64,000 bases of DNA, taken from contig OW204001.1 of the NCBI GenBank assembly GCA_934047225.1, positions 13,810,201 to 13,874,200 of the forward strand. Direction: 5' to 3'. Within the stretch, counting starts at the first letter, position 1; every line of letters begins with the position of its first letter. Shown here piece by piece: positions 10,795 through 24,697 of the stretch. Below the pieces are notes generated by a model that saw only the letters and a program-made list of their open reading frames with translations, did not search any database and was not told the DNA's origin. The position numbers and the translations under genes are program-made. The stretch is from Ypsolopha sequella. Lineage: Eukaryota; Arthropoda; Insecta; Lepidoptera; Ypsolophidae.

Positions 10795-13329
10795 ATAATG
10801 TATAGTGGCTGTTACGATGCTCGCTGCGTCCTTGATTCAGATTCAGATTCATTTATGTTACATTGGTCGTTACTTGATAAGGTGAAATAGGAGAAAATAA
10901 TACATTTCACATGGACGTGATTGTTCGATTGAATAATCATGTTATGTTTATAGCTATCAAGTTTGTCAATAGTCAAAGCAAAAATTTATTAAATCGACCA
11001 AGGCATTTAGGAGCAGTAGGGAATTCAAACTAAAAAACACTATTTGGTTGAATTTTTTTTTTCATATAGAAGTTTTGATGATATGAAAAAGAAAAATATT
11101 GCATATGTTTTCTTAGAGTTGATAATTCATATACATTTTTTTCAATATTTTTGGTTTGGCCATAAACGAGAAGTAGGCTTTAGAAAGTACCTAATCAGCG
11201 ATACTAAGCCCCTTAAACGAAGTAAAAGCGTTGAGCAAGTTCAGCCCAAGCAAAAGACTAGTAGATACATACAAAGTTGCGAGTCATTGTAGGACTACCC
11301 CAACAGAGTGGCATGTCAGCACCCTGCCTCTTGACATTGACATTGTCAGAGAAGGGTCGAGGAGGGAGGGGGAGTATGGGATTCTAACAACGACAGGGTA
11401 AGGGAAAATCGATCGTGCACACTAGTTTCTAAAATGAGCAAATTCTTGTTGATAAAACATTCTAAAATAAATATAAAATCTTTTTTGGATATGTTAACCA
11501 TTGAAGATGAATTTAAATTAGACGGGTTAAAATATTGCCAATTCTAGAAAAAAATATTTTTAATTATTGTATAAAATCTATACTTACAATAAATTAGTAA
11601 AAAATAAAGTCTCTACATGGAATATTTTTGCGAAATTTTAAATGAAATATGTTTTTATATTAGTGTTGTACTGAGGCAAAAACTATTTTTTTTTTCATTT
11701 TATTGTTTTAACTCAAGAAGCACTCAACGAATTTTGATGCGGTTTTCTTTATTATAATCATAGTCAACTATACAACAACATATAGGCTATAAGGGGTATT
11801 GATAAAATAAACGCCATGTTGAAAACTGACGATAATTGAAAGACAATTCCACGCGAGGGAAGCATTTGTCCTTGTTTCTAGAGCTTTTTAGTAAAAAGTG
11901 TTATCGAGCTCTACCTCTAGACTAAAAGCTGACTGATGGAGGTTAAGGCGATATGTAAAAGTTTAGAGGGACGGATTCGTGGAAAAATAGCAAAAAGTCG
12001 GTTTTTTATTAATTTAAATGTACTAAAGTTGCTATCAAAATCGTTTGACTAGGTCTTAGATATTGTTAAAACCTATGTAACAAAATATATTTGCAGTCCA
12101 TATGTCATTCCAAATTGGCAAACCAGGAGAATTGGTGTCGAAAAAGACCTCATTTCAATAAATATTTTTATGGTGCCGAATTTCTCCAATCGCATTTCTG
12201 TTTAAAGTGATCCCTAGAAAAGATTTTATCAAAATAATACATTATTTACTGAAGTAGATATGCAAGTTCTAAGTGTCGATTTTTTTTTTCCGTACCGCCT
12301 TAACAAGCGTACTAAGTCTATGAAGTTACAATATTAGGGTATATTTCATTGATTCATCCTATCTTGAAATAATTTGAAAACGTGAAATAACGTATTTTTA
12401 TTTCTTTTAGTTTTTTATTTGAACATTGGCTGTAGAACTGCAAGTTTAGGTTTTGACTTTCGTTCGTTACTAAACATAAGTATCTATATATCGTGGACAG
12501 ATCGTAGAATTAGCGTTTTTGTGTCAAATTTAGTGTTAAGGCTCCAGTCCCCTAAAAATCAGTATTCTTGCAGAATTATCAGAAAAGAAAGATTTTATTT
12601 TAGTTAGTCAGAAAGCAATAAATAAAATACATTTTACGTTAATTTACACTGTGGAATTTGAAGATTTCAAAACTTATTTTTTCATTTACTTTAATGCTAC
12701 TTTTATTAGGTTTTTTAGGCTTTAAACATACCTTTATTTATGTTCTACGCGTTGAGAGTCTCATTCATGCACACGTCACGTAAAAATTATGACAAAAACA
12801 AGAAATTTATTCAGTTAACATTTATTCCCATATCTTCAACAATAATCTTACCTGGTTACTTTTTTGGATAATACTTTAGTTTTCTTATTTCGAGTGCTTT
12901 AAGTAGTTGTGATTTTATGAATTCAACCACTGATAAAATATTTTTTTTCTACTAGATAACTATCGTTTAGCATAGTCAAATTTAAAACACGTAGAATAGA
13001 ACTATTAATAAGTGAAATAACATAAACCGGTATTAAAAAAAATATTTTAAGAACATTTATCAAATCGAAACTTATCGAGAGTTTAAAACACAAAACGCGT
13101 CGATATTTCCCTCAGTTTCGCTGGGACATCGCAGCGTTCAGACGTGTGTTGTGTAGCTCGACGTCATTTTACCTCGTACGGTTGCTCCCTTTCCCTCGCG
13201 TAGATTCTTATGGAGAGGCGAACTGTATCATGAAAGTTGCTCTACTTGAATATTGCACTTATCATTTAATAAGTAAACAACTATGGATAAAATATTTTTT
13301 GAATATTTTAAGAAATCCCTATTACGATA
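10795..13329. other. Intergenic DNA
   Basis: No gene supported. The open frames here are short, AT-biased and lack recognisable domains. Positions 11340-11400 are locally G-rich. Confidence 0.45.
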
Positions 13330-14085
13330 TAATAAAGTCTAATCTACGTCCGTCCGTATTTCACAGCATCATAACTTTAGCACCGTAAAGATAAAGACAT
13401 GAAATTTGGCACAAAAATAGCATTAATTTGCCTACATATTACATTGTACAAAAAATATGAAAAATTTGAAATTGTTTAAAATAGTTTCAAAACAAAAGTG
13501 AGAAAAATAAAAAATATCCTAAAAATACAATATGGGTATCAAACTGTAGACACTAAAAAGGTGATTGTAAAAATATATACCTTTACAATATTTACTGGCA
13601 CTGGTTTTGTGAAATCTTTAAAAAAACTACAATAATGTGTATGTCCGAAACTGGTAGACCGAAAAATATGAAAAAAATGTCCATTATAGATCATAATTGA
13701 CCAATAACCGGGAAAACTATAGTGTTTTAAAAATATAAAAAAAAAGTAAAATAAATGAAAAAAAAATATTTATAAAAATACAATATGGGTTGTAGGTATT
13801 AAAAAGCTTATTGTAATAATATATAGTTTGGCTATATTTAATTGCATCTATTTCGAGAAATCCTTGAAAATCTATAAAAAAATGTATGTCCCCCCTCTTA
13901 TCTCCAAAACTGGTGGGCCGAAAAATATGAAAAAAATCATGGTAATATGCGTTTACGTAAGAATTACAGAAAAAATAAAGCGGTTGAGAAATTCACGAAA
14001 AAAAATGATAAAACTAAATTTATCATCCACAATACGGAACCCTAGGTTCTGACTAGAGTCTGACTCGCACTTGGCCCGTTTTTTT
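13330..14085 (-). mobile_element. Lepidopteran dispersed element, diverged reverse copy
   Basis: The right edge reads CGGAACCCTAG and GACTCGCACTTGGCCCG, the reverse complement of the head of the 9169-9520 family. Inside are two related segments (about 13527-13680 and 13780-13945), both containing AATACAATATGGGT and GGNCCGAAAAATATGAAAAA, so part of the copy is internally duplicated. The left edge is uncertain. Confidence 0.55.
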
Positions 14086-14328
14086 TTCAAGATGTTTGCG
14101 GTAGGCCGTTTTTTTGGGCGGTTTTAATTTAGTTTTCGGAGCTTTTATTACTACCCTTAATTTTTACCATAAGTATCCGGTTATCCGGATAATACATTAT
14201 CCGTCATCCGGATAGTAAAAATCTGCGAATAATTGCATGCCCTAATTCGCTTAGATTAAGTTATGTTAATGTGTGTTAATTCGAAAACCCGTAAAGCCGT
14301 ATTTTAGAAGTTGTGGTCTAAAAAACCC

Positions 14329-15103
14329 ACGGGGATGGCGTGACACAAATTTTATACCAGCACCGCTGTCGCCACTTTTTGGAATAACTAAAGCCGAAGC
14401 TACATCCTTTTTATTACTTTACTTACTTTTATTTAAAATATATTAAAAAGCTATCGAAGTCACTAAAACTGACAGTCGAGATAACAACGTGCTAGACAAT
14501 AATGCATCAAAACAAAAGAACGTACGCAACTGCGGTTCTTATCATTAAAACATCACATTTCTAAAACTAAATTTTTTACTTTTTTTATTGCACCTTAGTC
14601 ATAACCATGGACACACAAACTGACAGACATTTAATTACCGTAAGAGTTTCTATTTTTGATATTATATTACTTAAAGAACTGATTGTAATATGTGTGTGAG
14701 TATTAGGAATACATAATTTTAAATGTTTTCATTGTTACGATTTGATTATTAATTTTCTACATTTCCAAATTTTATAAAGGTATTTTTTATGTCAGGCATT
14801 AGTTAAATGAAAATCTTGATGAATAAAGAAATTTTCGGGCACAACTACAGTCAGGAACACAGGACCGTGCGGTCTATAATGCCTAGATGCAGTTTAAGGT
14901 GTGACTAGGAATTTTGCCATTGCAATCTTAACCCAATGCACTAGGATGCATTTGACTAAAAATGCACTTGAATTTTTTCACTACAAACGATGGTCGCTAG
15001 CCTCCCGGCACGCTCCTGGATAAGTTCTAGACATAAATCTCTGCAAAAGACTTGCAGTGCAGGTGTTGCAGAAAAGTAAGAAAATGACAGCTGCACAGCC
15101 CAT
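14329..15103 (+). repeat. Left arm of long inverted repeat
   Basis: 775 bp, pairing with 16573-17341. It contains a 64-codon minus-strand frame (14956-15150) that runs past the inner edge of the arm. The 5-bp difference disrupts the same frame in the other arm, so it is probably not a conserved gene. Confidence 0.85.
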
Positions 15104-16572
15104 AGCTTGCTGATATCATCGGCTGTGACGTGAACGATCCAATGATGCAATGTAAGGAAAATTGATGAGGCATTTAGGCAATAATTTAAATTAATAAATA
15201 ATTGTGGTTAAATCGCGAGCGGTTTATACTTTTGCGTCACCCATCAGAAATAATGCCGATAATATTGCAATAATAGGCAACTATTTCTGTGGTTTGCCTG
15301 AAACCCTGACGTCAACGGAATTTCACCATATTTTTATGCCATAATTAAATAAATGTTATCATACCGTTTGTTTTTAAACTAAAGTTGGGTTTGTACCTAA
15401 TGTAGCTAATACAACGTGCATACGTTTTGACATGCTAACTTTTTCAAACTCCGTACAAGATTAACTTGCACACCGACCAGGTGCTGCTCCGGCCGTCTTG
15501 GCCGTACGTACCACCGAGCTACCGATAAGACCGCTCTGCACGTGACTCTCCAACGCTGCATGGAGCCCGCGGTCACACAATGGAATGAGGTGCGGCGACT
15601 GTGCTATCTTTGAAGAAAAAACCATGTATTTTAGCGCGAGAGCGCAGCTTGGGACTCATCAGCGAACACTTCGCAACATACAAAAGTTCTGCCGTGATTT
15701 TGTTTTCAAAGGTGTAGTTTTTAATTAACTACACACATGACGCAAACTTGGCTGGAATTCTGTCGAATTCCCAATGACATCATTCGGCTTTGCCACACAT
15801 GGTCATGCCTAGCGATACATACCTTTTAGTGATCGTTATCCTCATTACAACGGGTCGATAAGTCAAATAATTATTTGACCTATACCTATGAATTTAATCG
15901 CTTGGCTAACAAGGAAAAATACTTTGGGAATCACGAAATGACGTAGCAACGAACCCGTGCTAGTTTTTATAAAACCCAAGATAAGGTATTTGGGATTATT
16001 TAGTTGCTACGGTCACAGAACAAAAGTAAAGTGTGACAACGCTTTTCGCTAACATATTTGCTGCTGCTCTCGCCGTTCGAGGGTCCGAGCATGACGGTGA
16101 TGGATGACACACAGCTTTCATAATGTAAATAATGTTTATGCAACATTACAGCATCGATGTGTCTCAAGCGTTGCGGCGCATTGCAGCGTACAGAGTGCAT
16201 ATCAGACGTTCGTACTTGCGCTTGCTGCTCCGGCACCCTAACGTTATACTATCATTGCTGACATGCTGACTGCTACATGACGACGGTCGTAGTAAAGGTA
16301 GTAAAGACATGTTCACGTCATAGTATCTTAACCTACGCAACATACGTGTACGTGTACGATAACTAGACATACACACACATATACACATACAAGGAAAACG
16401 TACTATGATCTCTACATTCGTCACGAACGTTTCAAGATTAAGGAATGTGAGTAGCAAAGGTCTACGAGCAGGTGAGCTTTGCTCAGGTACGTTAGATTGT
16501 TGTGTAGAAGCTGACACTAGCCTAGGAACGACGTTACGTTACTAGAAGTCTAAGTTTTGCGCCACGGGGTTC

Positions 16573-17341
16573 ATGGGCTGTGCAGCTGTCATTTTCTTAC
16601 TTTTCTGCAACACCTGCAAGTCTTTTGCAGAGATTTATGTCTAGAACTTTTCCAGGAGCGTGCCGGGAGGCTAGCGACCATCGTTTGTAGTGAAAAAATT
16701 CAAGTGCATTTTTAGTCAAATGCATCCTAGTGCATTGGGTTAAGATTGCAATGGCAAAATTCCTAGTCACACCTTAAACTGCATCTAGGCATTATAGACC
16801 GCACGGTCCTGTGTTCCTGACTGTAGTTGTGCCCGAAAATTTCTTTATTCATCAAGATTTTCATTTAACTAATGCCTGACATAAAAAATACCTTTATAAA
16901 ATTTGGAAATGTAGAAAATTAATAATCAAATCGTAACAATGAAAACATTTAAAATTATGTATTCCTAATACTCACACACATATTACAATCAGTTCTTTAA
17001 GTAATATAATATCAAAAATAGAAACTCTTACGGTAATTAAGTGTCTGTCAGTTTGTGTGTCCATGGTTATGACTATATGCAATAAAAAAGGTAAAAAATT
17101 TAGTTTTAGAAATGTGATGTTTTAATGATAAGAACCGCAGTTGCGTACGTTCTTTTGTTTTGATGCATTATTGTCTAGCACGTTGTTATCTCGACTGTCA
17201 GTTTTAGTGACTTCGATAGCTTTTTAAGATATTTTAAATAAAAGTAAGTAAAGTAATAAAAAGGATGTATCTTCGGCTTTAGTTATTCCAAAAAGTGGCG
17301 ACAGCGGTGCTGGTATAAAATTTGTGTCACGCCATCCCCGT
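16573..17341 (-). repeat. Right arm of long inverted repeat
   Basis: 769 bp, reverse complement of 14329-15103 from ATGGGCTGTGCAGC to GCCATCCCCGT. Confidence 0.85.
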
Positions 17342-17762
17342 TTGCTTTTGCAAATTCATTTTGTTTGTTCCGATAAACAAACCAAACTTTGTAAATTACC
17401 GTTACTTGAATAATTAAAAATCTTCACATGTCAAATTTTAAGTAATCGTACACTCATTTAACGAAGTAGAGCAACATTCAGGTGCGGTCTCTAACATCTT
17501 AATGCAGCGGGGGGAGCGCCACTTCTAAAGCCTCAGGTAAGATGAAAGCGAAATGTTGCAAAGAGAGTCTGGGGCCTTAAATAAGATTCCTAGATGGCAC
17601 TGTCGTATCTTTAGCAACAAAATCAAGGACAAAATTTGCACAGATTCCAAACCACATTGACATTGATTGCTACGAAACATATTTTATCTATGGTGACATG
17701 AACAGTGACATCTGGAGGAAAACTAAGAACTAAGAAAAAAAAAACAACGAGAAAAACGCTCA
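17342..17762. other. Intergenic DNA
   Basis: No gene or element recognised. Confidence 0.4.
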
Positions 17763-17870
17763 TTGGGCAGATCCAAAAGTATGAAATCGAAAATCTTTCA
17801 CTAAAAGTCAAATATAGGTGCGACGACGAGCGGAGCGAAGAGGAGCGTGTTAGGTTTACATGTAAATAAA
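17763..17870 (+). repeat. Dispersed repeat with GAGCGAAGC block, copy 1
   Basis: It runs from TGGGCAGATC through GTGCGACGACGAGCGGAGCG to GTGTTAGGTTTACATGTAAAT. The same order appears inverted at 41390-41507, and partial copies lie near 19475-19580 and 42550-42590. It is a common lepidopteran repeat. Confidence 0.7.
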
Positions 17871-20432
17871 TTTGGGGAGCTCAGCGAAGCGAAGCGGAGC
17901 GTGGCGACTCTCCTAGTTTAACAGAAATATGATCTGCCCATGATCTGCCTGGTATGCTCAATTCTACGATGTGGCGACGAAATATACTCACGCCGGTCTG
18001 ATCTGCTAAGATCCTGACACACCTCATTTTCTTCTTTCATATCAATCGATTAATCTAATCTCTTTTATTCCGGGAGCTTCCATGTGTCTATCTTCTAGAC
18101 TTCTAGAGCGGTCCGGTCAAACCCTACTTTCTACTTGCGCAACATGAAATTCATCATTCTTCTTTCAATAACATTTCATGTTAAAGAAAACGCAATATTA
18201 CTTGAAAGCTTTTTGTAGGGTTGCTAATGCTGGCCTTTTACCTACGCATTTTGATTATATCTGTTTGTCTATAGGCATAATGGATTGGCAAATACTAAAA
18301 CGTACTTTGTAATTTGTCTTTTTAGTATTTTTATAATTTCCTTTTGAATAAATTGTAATCAAGGCTAAGCGCATTTTTACGAATATCGGTCGTATTTATG
18401 TATTGAATTTTATTGTTCTAAGATTTATTAAGATATTTAAAGCTACTCAAACTCATGCTTCTATTACATGCTTCAATTATTATCCACAAAAACATGCGTA
18501 AATTAGGTTTAAAGATACTTTATTCTTATAAAAGACAATATGTCACTTACATAAGAAGAAATCTTAATTATTTACAATTAAAGTTAGAGTGTCGTCCGTC
18601 CGCACAGACCATCAATGAAAATATCAAGAGGTAGGTTCTCATAGATATCATAATAATATTATTCTAATACACAGAGATAGGTTTCTTTAATAAAGTCCAC
18701 AGTTCACTATTGAATCTTAATTATAACCACCTCTCTAACATAAGTTAATATATTAGTTATTTAAAATATGTTGTGCTAATTTACGCTTGAAATTATTACA
18801 AAATTCGATATTTTTAATATCTGAAGGTAAGTTGTTAAAAAGTTGCGCTCCTTCGTAAGTAAACATTATTTTTCAAATTATTATTCAAATTATTTTTGAT
18901 ATCTCAAAAATATAGTAAATTGACCTCTGTTGGAAACTTAGAACCTAGGTGTTAAAAATATAAATTAATTAAAATATTCTGCTTACTGAAATAGAAAATG
19001 TATTGTAATTGCAGATGATTCAAATAAAATTAATTTACAATAAATTTTAAAGTTAAATTATGGTCCGAATTTATCTCGAAACGCACATCGAAACATTCCA
19101 AACCAAACGACTTAATTTACAAATAGAGGGTACATGATTATGCAAACTAAGCAGCATTCGGACTTTTGGAATTATTCAAAACTTTATTTTGAAGTCTCTT
19201 CATGAAAAGTTAGTCAAAACGTTATCCCGGAAAAGTTTAGGTTCTTAATAACTGTGAACATGTCCTTGAATCCATTAAATAGTTTTCCTTAGATGTTCGT
19301 GTGCCAAATTCAGGTCCTTCTTGTTTATGTCGTAATATGTTAGAGAAAACTGCTTTATCACGAAAAAATGCGCTTTTTGGTGGAAACCTGGATAACGGCG
19401 TAAACACAGTCTCTGAAAAAACTGTTTTTTCGAGAAAAAGCGAAATTAAAACAAAAAGTAAAAAATACGAGTAGTTTCAACGACGAGCGAAGCAAGGAGG
19501 AGCGTGTTAGGTTTATTCTCTAAGATCTGTCAGGACCAGGTTCAATCGAGCGAAGGGGAGTGGAGCAAGGTGACCCCTCTAGTTTTAACAGAAAATAATA
19601 TCGTATGATCGCGTAATGAGTCAGCCTTTTTCATGAAAGAGCAGTTTTTTGGCGAAAATATAATGTTGACTTCCCATAGTACGAGTAATTGACTCGGGGC
19701 TGGGCTTGCGTTTCTACGGAACACGAAAAAAATAATTTTCGAATTCCACAAAAATGGTCATCGAACCTTAATACTGAGCAGGTACAGAATCTTCAGTATG
19801 AATTTGGCAAAATAAATTAATATCACCTTGTCTTGGATAATGTGCAGATTACTAATGTTACAACTTACTTACTTCTATTTGGTAAAAATACTATAAAGAC
19901 TTTGATCAGATAAGCATTTTAAAAAAATCAATATTGACTTACCCTTTTACAAAAAAATACGAAGGATAATTTATACTATGATACTTTAAGAACATTGTCG
20001 TTTTGGAAACTGACACTGGAAAGGTAAAAGAAAATTTCATTAATATTCATACGCTCTGATATATTTTATGCATTATCTTCGAGATTAATTTTTTCATATA
20101 AATTTTATTTAATGAAATCACATTTATAATTATTAAAATTCACCAAAATACGGAATCAAACAGAAATTACAGCATTAAGGATGGGCCTGACCCTAGAACA
20201 TGAACATCGCCAGACTTTCGAGCAGTTTTTGGAAGAAATTAGGCGTGTCCTTACTATATTGAAAAAAATATATTTGGTTTGTTGTTATTTTATTAACTGA
20301 AAGTAATATTAAAAAATGAAATTATACCTATGTCTACAAAAATATATTTCGGACAATTTTTTTTTGTTTTCAATAGTGCCTTGGGAAGAACGCGGTTATG
20401 GGATCAACTTGATTTTTTTTTCATAAAATAGG
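17871..20432. other. Intergenic DNA with repeat fragments
   Basis: Positions 19475-19580 carry a partial copy of the GAGCGAAGC family. Positions 18500-18560 (TTTAAAGATACTTTATTCTTATAA) look like the reversed 3' end of a retroelement. No host exon seen. Confidence 0.45.
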
Positions 20433-20549
20433 TAAAGTTTGGCCAGCGAATCGTGTCATAACTTTATCCTGACACGGGTATAAAAAAAAAATTTTTTCAT
20501 ACCCGTTTCAGGGTAAAGTTGTGACACGATTCGCTCTAGCCAAACTTTA
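20433..20549. repeat. 117-bp near-palindromic hairpin
   Basis: TAAAGTTTGGC...GCGAATCGTGTCA and its complement form two arms of about 50 bp around a short A/T-rich loop. It is probably a MITE or its remnant. Confidence 0.75.
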
Positions 20550-21573
20550 ATAGAAATATGAACTGAATCTACAAAAATTTAATTCAATTTTCAGTATTAG
20601 CTAAAACCCATCAATTTGTTGTTTCGCTGCGTGATTATTAGTATTGCCCGTCCAACAAAAAGACGCCAATGAGCCAACATATAATCGCCTCAATCAAAAG
20701 GTAATAAAATCTTTGCCATTAGACTTATTGTGCTGAATGGATAATAGAAAAAGTTGCTAGGGTATGCCATACTCTTAAGGCATACCTACTTTTGTCTTCT
20801 ACACAAGGAGCTCGTCCAAAAACAGAGAAACGCAGAATTGTATTATGCTGACGTCTAAATTAGTTACGCGACCAAATTCTGTAGCAAATGTATGGGTAAC
20901 CGCACATTTATGGACGTCACGTCGACACTAGAACAAAAGTTTCTCTCCGGTAGCCAAAAAGACGACCCCCGTGTTGAATTTAAACCACAAACAAGGCTAC
21001 TGGCTTTCAAAAACATTCCTTGGAAATTTCGCCACATTGTTTTGGATTGAATGTGGTGGAATAAGTAGTGTGTATTGTGGGAGACCAGACTATGATGCTG
21101 TCGGTGGGTGGTGGTACTTTGGGCTACCTGATGACAGATTCGGTAGTTATTGATGGTTTCCGTGACACAATGATATATGATTGCCAGTGAATGGAAGAGC
21201 AATTAAACGAAGGCTTGAGTACTGAATTGTAAGTTATTTTGTCTTGTCTCGTTTGTCTATGGAGTCTCGAGACCTGTGCAAGCAAACATACGTGATGTCT
21301 TGTGAAATTGTAAGATTTGCCGAGTAAATCCGTTAATATTGTTCTAAGTTCAAAGCCTTAAATATAACATAACACAGGCCCGTATACAGTATACAAGGAG
21401 GGGGGGGGTTCGAGTGTCATAATAAAATAAACCAACCCAGTAGAATTATTGATTATCGATAACAATAGATTTACAATAGACTTCCGGTACGATCGTGGCT
21501 CCTGCCACCTTACTGGATAACTGAAATGAAAAAATTAGATTGACAATCTGTGTATGGAAGTTGGACCAGGGGC
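20550..21573. other. Intergenic DNA
   Basis: A 112-codon minus frame and a 60-codon plus frame overlap at 20864-21202. Neither has a recognisable domain or neighbouring splice structure, so neither is called. A run of nine G lies near 21400. Confidence 0.35.
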
Positions 21574-21727
21574 TCTACCGCGTAATTCTCATTTGTATCA
21601 ACTTCAAGCAAATGCATGCGAAATTCAACGCGTGCAAAAGAGATGGCATGTTAGGCGGGCGTCGTCGCACGCACGACAAATTTCAATCTCAAGTTGATGT
21701 TGATGAAAATGAGAATTACGCGGTAGA
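21574..21727. repeat. Fold-back MITE-like element
   Basis: TCTACCGCGTAATTCTCATTT pairs with AAATGAGAATTACGCGGTAGA at the other end. Inner arms (TCAACTTCAAG; GCGTGC and GCACGC) also pair. 154 bp. The 74-codon frame across it is a by-product of the palindrome. Confidence 0.8.
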
Positions 21728-21933
21728 CCCACTGAATGATCACATAGTGCATTATGTTCCTTAGGTTCACACTAGTCTTTAAACCAAAGCGCTTTAAAAT
21801 GTTATGAGAAAAAAATTTACCTAATAATTGATGACAACAAAAATCAACTTAATCATATTAAATGGACTTATTAATTAACAAATGTATAATTATTGACAGT
21901 AATTATTTAATAATTGATTGATAAATTACTTTT

Positions 21934-22324
21934 CAATGCAAGTGCTCGTAAAGGTCCACTTTTTATGCATCAAAACCGAACAGAAAGTCGATTATTTTGC
22001 CCTAGGGCTTTAGTTATTATTATTTTTTTTATTTATTTACAATGGTTGGCTAACCTGCAGCCTTTCCTGTATACCACAAATGTTATACTTTTTTGCCACT
22101 GTTTAACGGCTCTGGATACATTCCTTTTAAGCCAATCATAATTTAAAGTTCACAAGATTATATTTGTTTTATTTCCTCACACTATGCATTGAAAAACGTA
22201 GTATGATACACGGGCGTAAGAGCAATAAATTACTCGGTTACGTTTAAAACACTCGCTATGCTCGTGTTTTAAATCGTCCTCTTAATTTATTCCTTTTCGC
22301 CCTTGTAGCATAAACTACTATTAT
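21934..22324 (+). repeat. Dispersed repeat with fold-back end, copy 1
   Basis: It shares about 350 bp with 27315-27666 in the same orientation, from CAATGCAAGTGCTCGTAAAGG to CTATTAT. Its distal third is palindromic (ATACACGGGCGTAAGAGC with its complement, around AAAACACTCGCTATGCTCG). Confidence 0.8.
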
Positions 22325-23164
22325 TTTTCAGTTATTACACTATAAAAGTACAATTAACATATTAATAGGGATAGTGGCAGTAAAACACCAATTTGTTTTA
22401 ATTATTAGAAGGATCTCACTGGACATATTTCACTTCTTCTGGGCAGCATTTGGTCCAAACCCTGTCTATCTCCTTTATGAGACACGACACGTATTTTAGC
22501 TCAATTCTTATGTTGAGTTGTCATAACATATAATCTTCAATGTATACAATGATATTTCTTAGGCAAATATTCCTTTACATACGACAGCAACCAAAACCTA
22601 CAAATAAACAAATAATTTGTAAGTACCTAACCACCAGTACGTTAGCAAAGTTTAACATAAAATTGCTACGATATCATCTTTCCACTCCAATTTCCCCTAC
22701 CCACCGCCATTCACATAAAACGGAGCCACCCTGGAGCCACCCAAGTCTTCCCACACACCAAGTATGGGCGTAACTACTTTGTCACTTCGTGAATATAGCA
22801 CAGATACTATCAAAAGAGTATATATTGTTCCCAAAGAAAGAACTGGCCGACTAATTCGTCGCTAATGCATCAAATACTGGCAGAAAAGAAAAAGAATGAA
22901 GACCATTTCGATATTTGTACTGAAAGAGCCGCCGTGCTTATTGACGTTTATGTTGGGATCATTGTGTGTGGCGTCACTGGGTGAATGGAAGCAGGGTGTT
23001 ACAGTAATAGGTGTGAAGTGTGCAACTATTGTTGCCTGTTTTTCAAGGCTGGTATTCAAGGATAGAGGTGGTCTGCGATATCATTTTAAGAGTTATGATG
23101 ATATTGTGCGGAGATCGCAGAGTAACTGTGGACAGTGTTTTTCTAACTCACTTGCAGTTTGGGA
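22325..23164. other. Intergenic DNA
   Basis: A 110-codon plus frame at 22896-23228 has no recognisable domain and runs into the ATTCG repeat block, so it is not called as a gene. Confidence 0.35.
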
Positions 23165-23268
23165 CTATTATTCGAATACTCGAATATTCGCAATATTCGA
23201 CTATTCGCATGTTTTAATATTCGAATAAGACGGATACAAGTATTCGAATATCCTGAATATTTCGAATA
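23165..23268. repeat. ATTCG-rich simple repeat block
   Basis: About a dozen ATTCG/CGAAT pentamers are packed in 100 bp in both orientations. A smaller block of the same kind lies at 23810-23850. Confidence 0.65.
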
Positions 23269-24697
23269 CTATAATAATTTAACTTGTAATGTTTTGCTCA
23301 TGAATTCAACTGCGTGAAAAGAAACGTTCACGGGATGGTGTGAAATATGAGCGTTAAAAACAATCATTCATTCATACTTACTAATAAAATTTATGTCTCC
23401 GTTTACGACATGTTTCGAATTCTTTCTGAATTCGTTTTCAAGCGTCTGTCGTCAGCGTACCTATCGCGAGATAATTCATGTAAGTCTATCTGTTTTTAAA
23501 TAAGTAATAATGAGTTCAACTTACATTAGTTACAAATCTGAAATCTACGTCTAACATTTACAATACGAACCATATTATTTAATAAATTTTTGTTGCAATA
23601 ATTTGTCTTGTCGGTATGGTGCGGTTCACAAATTAGTTTTTATAACTTTTATTATACAAAATTAAAAATGTAATATTATTTATATTACAATATTTTAAAC
23701 AAAAATTATGATTATTATGAAATGACCTTTTATAATTGATTATCACCGTCTTATAGTACAATTCCAACAGTTCGGAAAATTTGAAGTAATGAAACAGTAA
23801 AGTTTTTAAAATTCGAAATATTCGAATAGTTAAAATAAACGAATATTGGAAGTCCTCTTGCAGTGTCACATTACTGCTTTAAAAATGTAAATATTTTTGC
23901 CGAAAATATTTACAAAAATTGCAATAAATTAACCTGCATTAAACCTTAAAAAAAAATAATTAAATATAATATATTTTTGTGTCGTACAGAAATCAAATTC
24001 CAGATTTTATTATTTTACACTAGCATGAACGCGTTTGAGGGTCGAAAACATAACAGTGTTACCCATTTATTTACAAGAAAGTTTATTAAATAATTAATAT
24101 TAAATAATAATTTATTAAGCAAAAAATCAACTCAGTGAAAAATGAAGAAAAACACAACGTTTCATTAGAACGTATCCATTTATTTCTTGAAATACTGTGG
24201 AAGAGTGATGCCTGCTAGATTGCACACTCTGAAAACATTTTCCGGCACATCACTTCCCGTTCTCGCTAGAAGTCAGAAACATTAACATTCTTTGTTGTAG
24301 TGATGTGCTCACTCGTTGAATCAGTTTATCGATAACTTCTGCGGTATATGTATGTATTATATAGTGTATATAATGCAACGTCTGCGAGTATGTTTGTTCA
24401 ATTATAGCATGAGAACAACTCGTTAGATTTTGATACGGAATTTTCTGTTACTAGTGCAATAAATACTTGATTCTGTCACGAGTCACGATAAACCTCTGTC
24501 TCAGATCACTCTAAATTCCTTTGTCATATTAGCAGTAAAAGATAGACTGACTCACCAATTATGGTCTCAGTACCATATTTTCCAACATCGCGCATCTCTG
24601 GACCCAGCTTCTAGATTCTCCCGCCTCCGCGCTCCAAGCTCACCGTTTTTCTGCCGCGCGGGAACGGCACAGAACAGAGCTCGCGAAAGTCGCGACA
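23269..24697. other. Intergenic DNA
   Basis: Very AT-rich. No gene or structured element recognised besides the small ATTCG block near 23830. Confidence 0.4.

Larger units (their letters stand above)
14329..17341. mobile_element. 3-kb element with ~770-bp inverted arms
   Basis: The left arm 14329-15103 and right arm 16573-17341 are near-identical reverse complements. The outer ends read ACGGGGATGGCGTGACAC and its complement. The visible differences are few: a 5-bp CTGCA duplication in the left arm only, and scattered substitutions. The 1.47-kb centre is single copy in this window and partly GC-rich (15470-15600). No transposase is recognised; the open frames in and beside the arms are short. 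No clear target duplication flanks it. It could be a large-TIR or foldback DNA transposon, or an inverted segmental duplication. Confidence 0.8.

Noticed and set aside
16164..16517. 117-codon minus frame in the centre of the long inverted repeat
   Set aside because: No domain, low-complexity composition, no splice or promoter context.
20864..21202. 112-codon minus frame
   Set aside because: An overlapping open frame runs on the other strand and neither has a recognisable family.
22896..23228. 110-codon plus frame
   Set aside because: It ends inside the ATTCG repeat and shows no domain.
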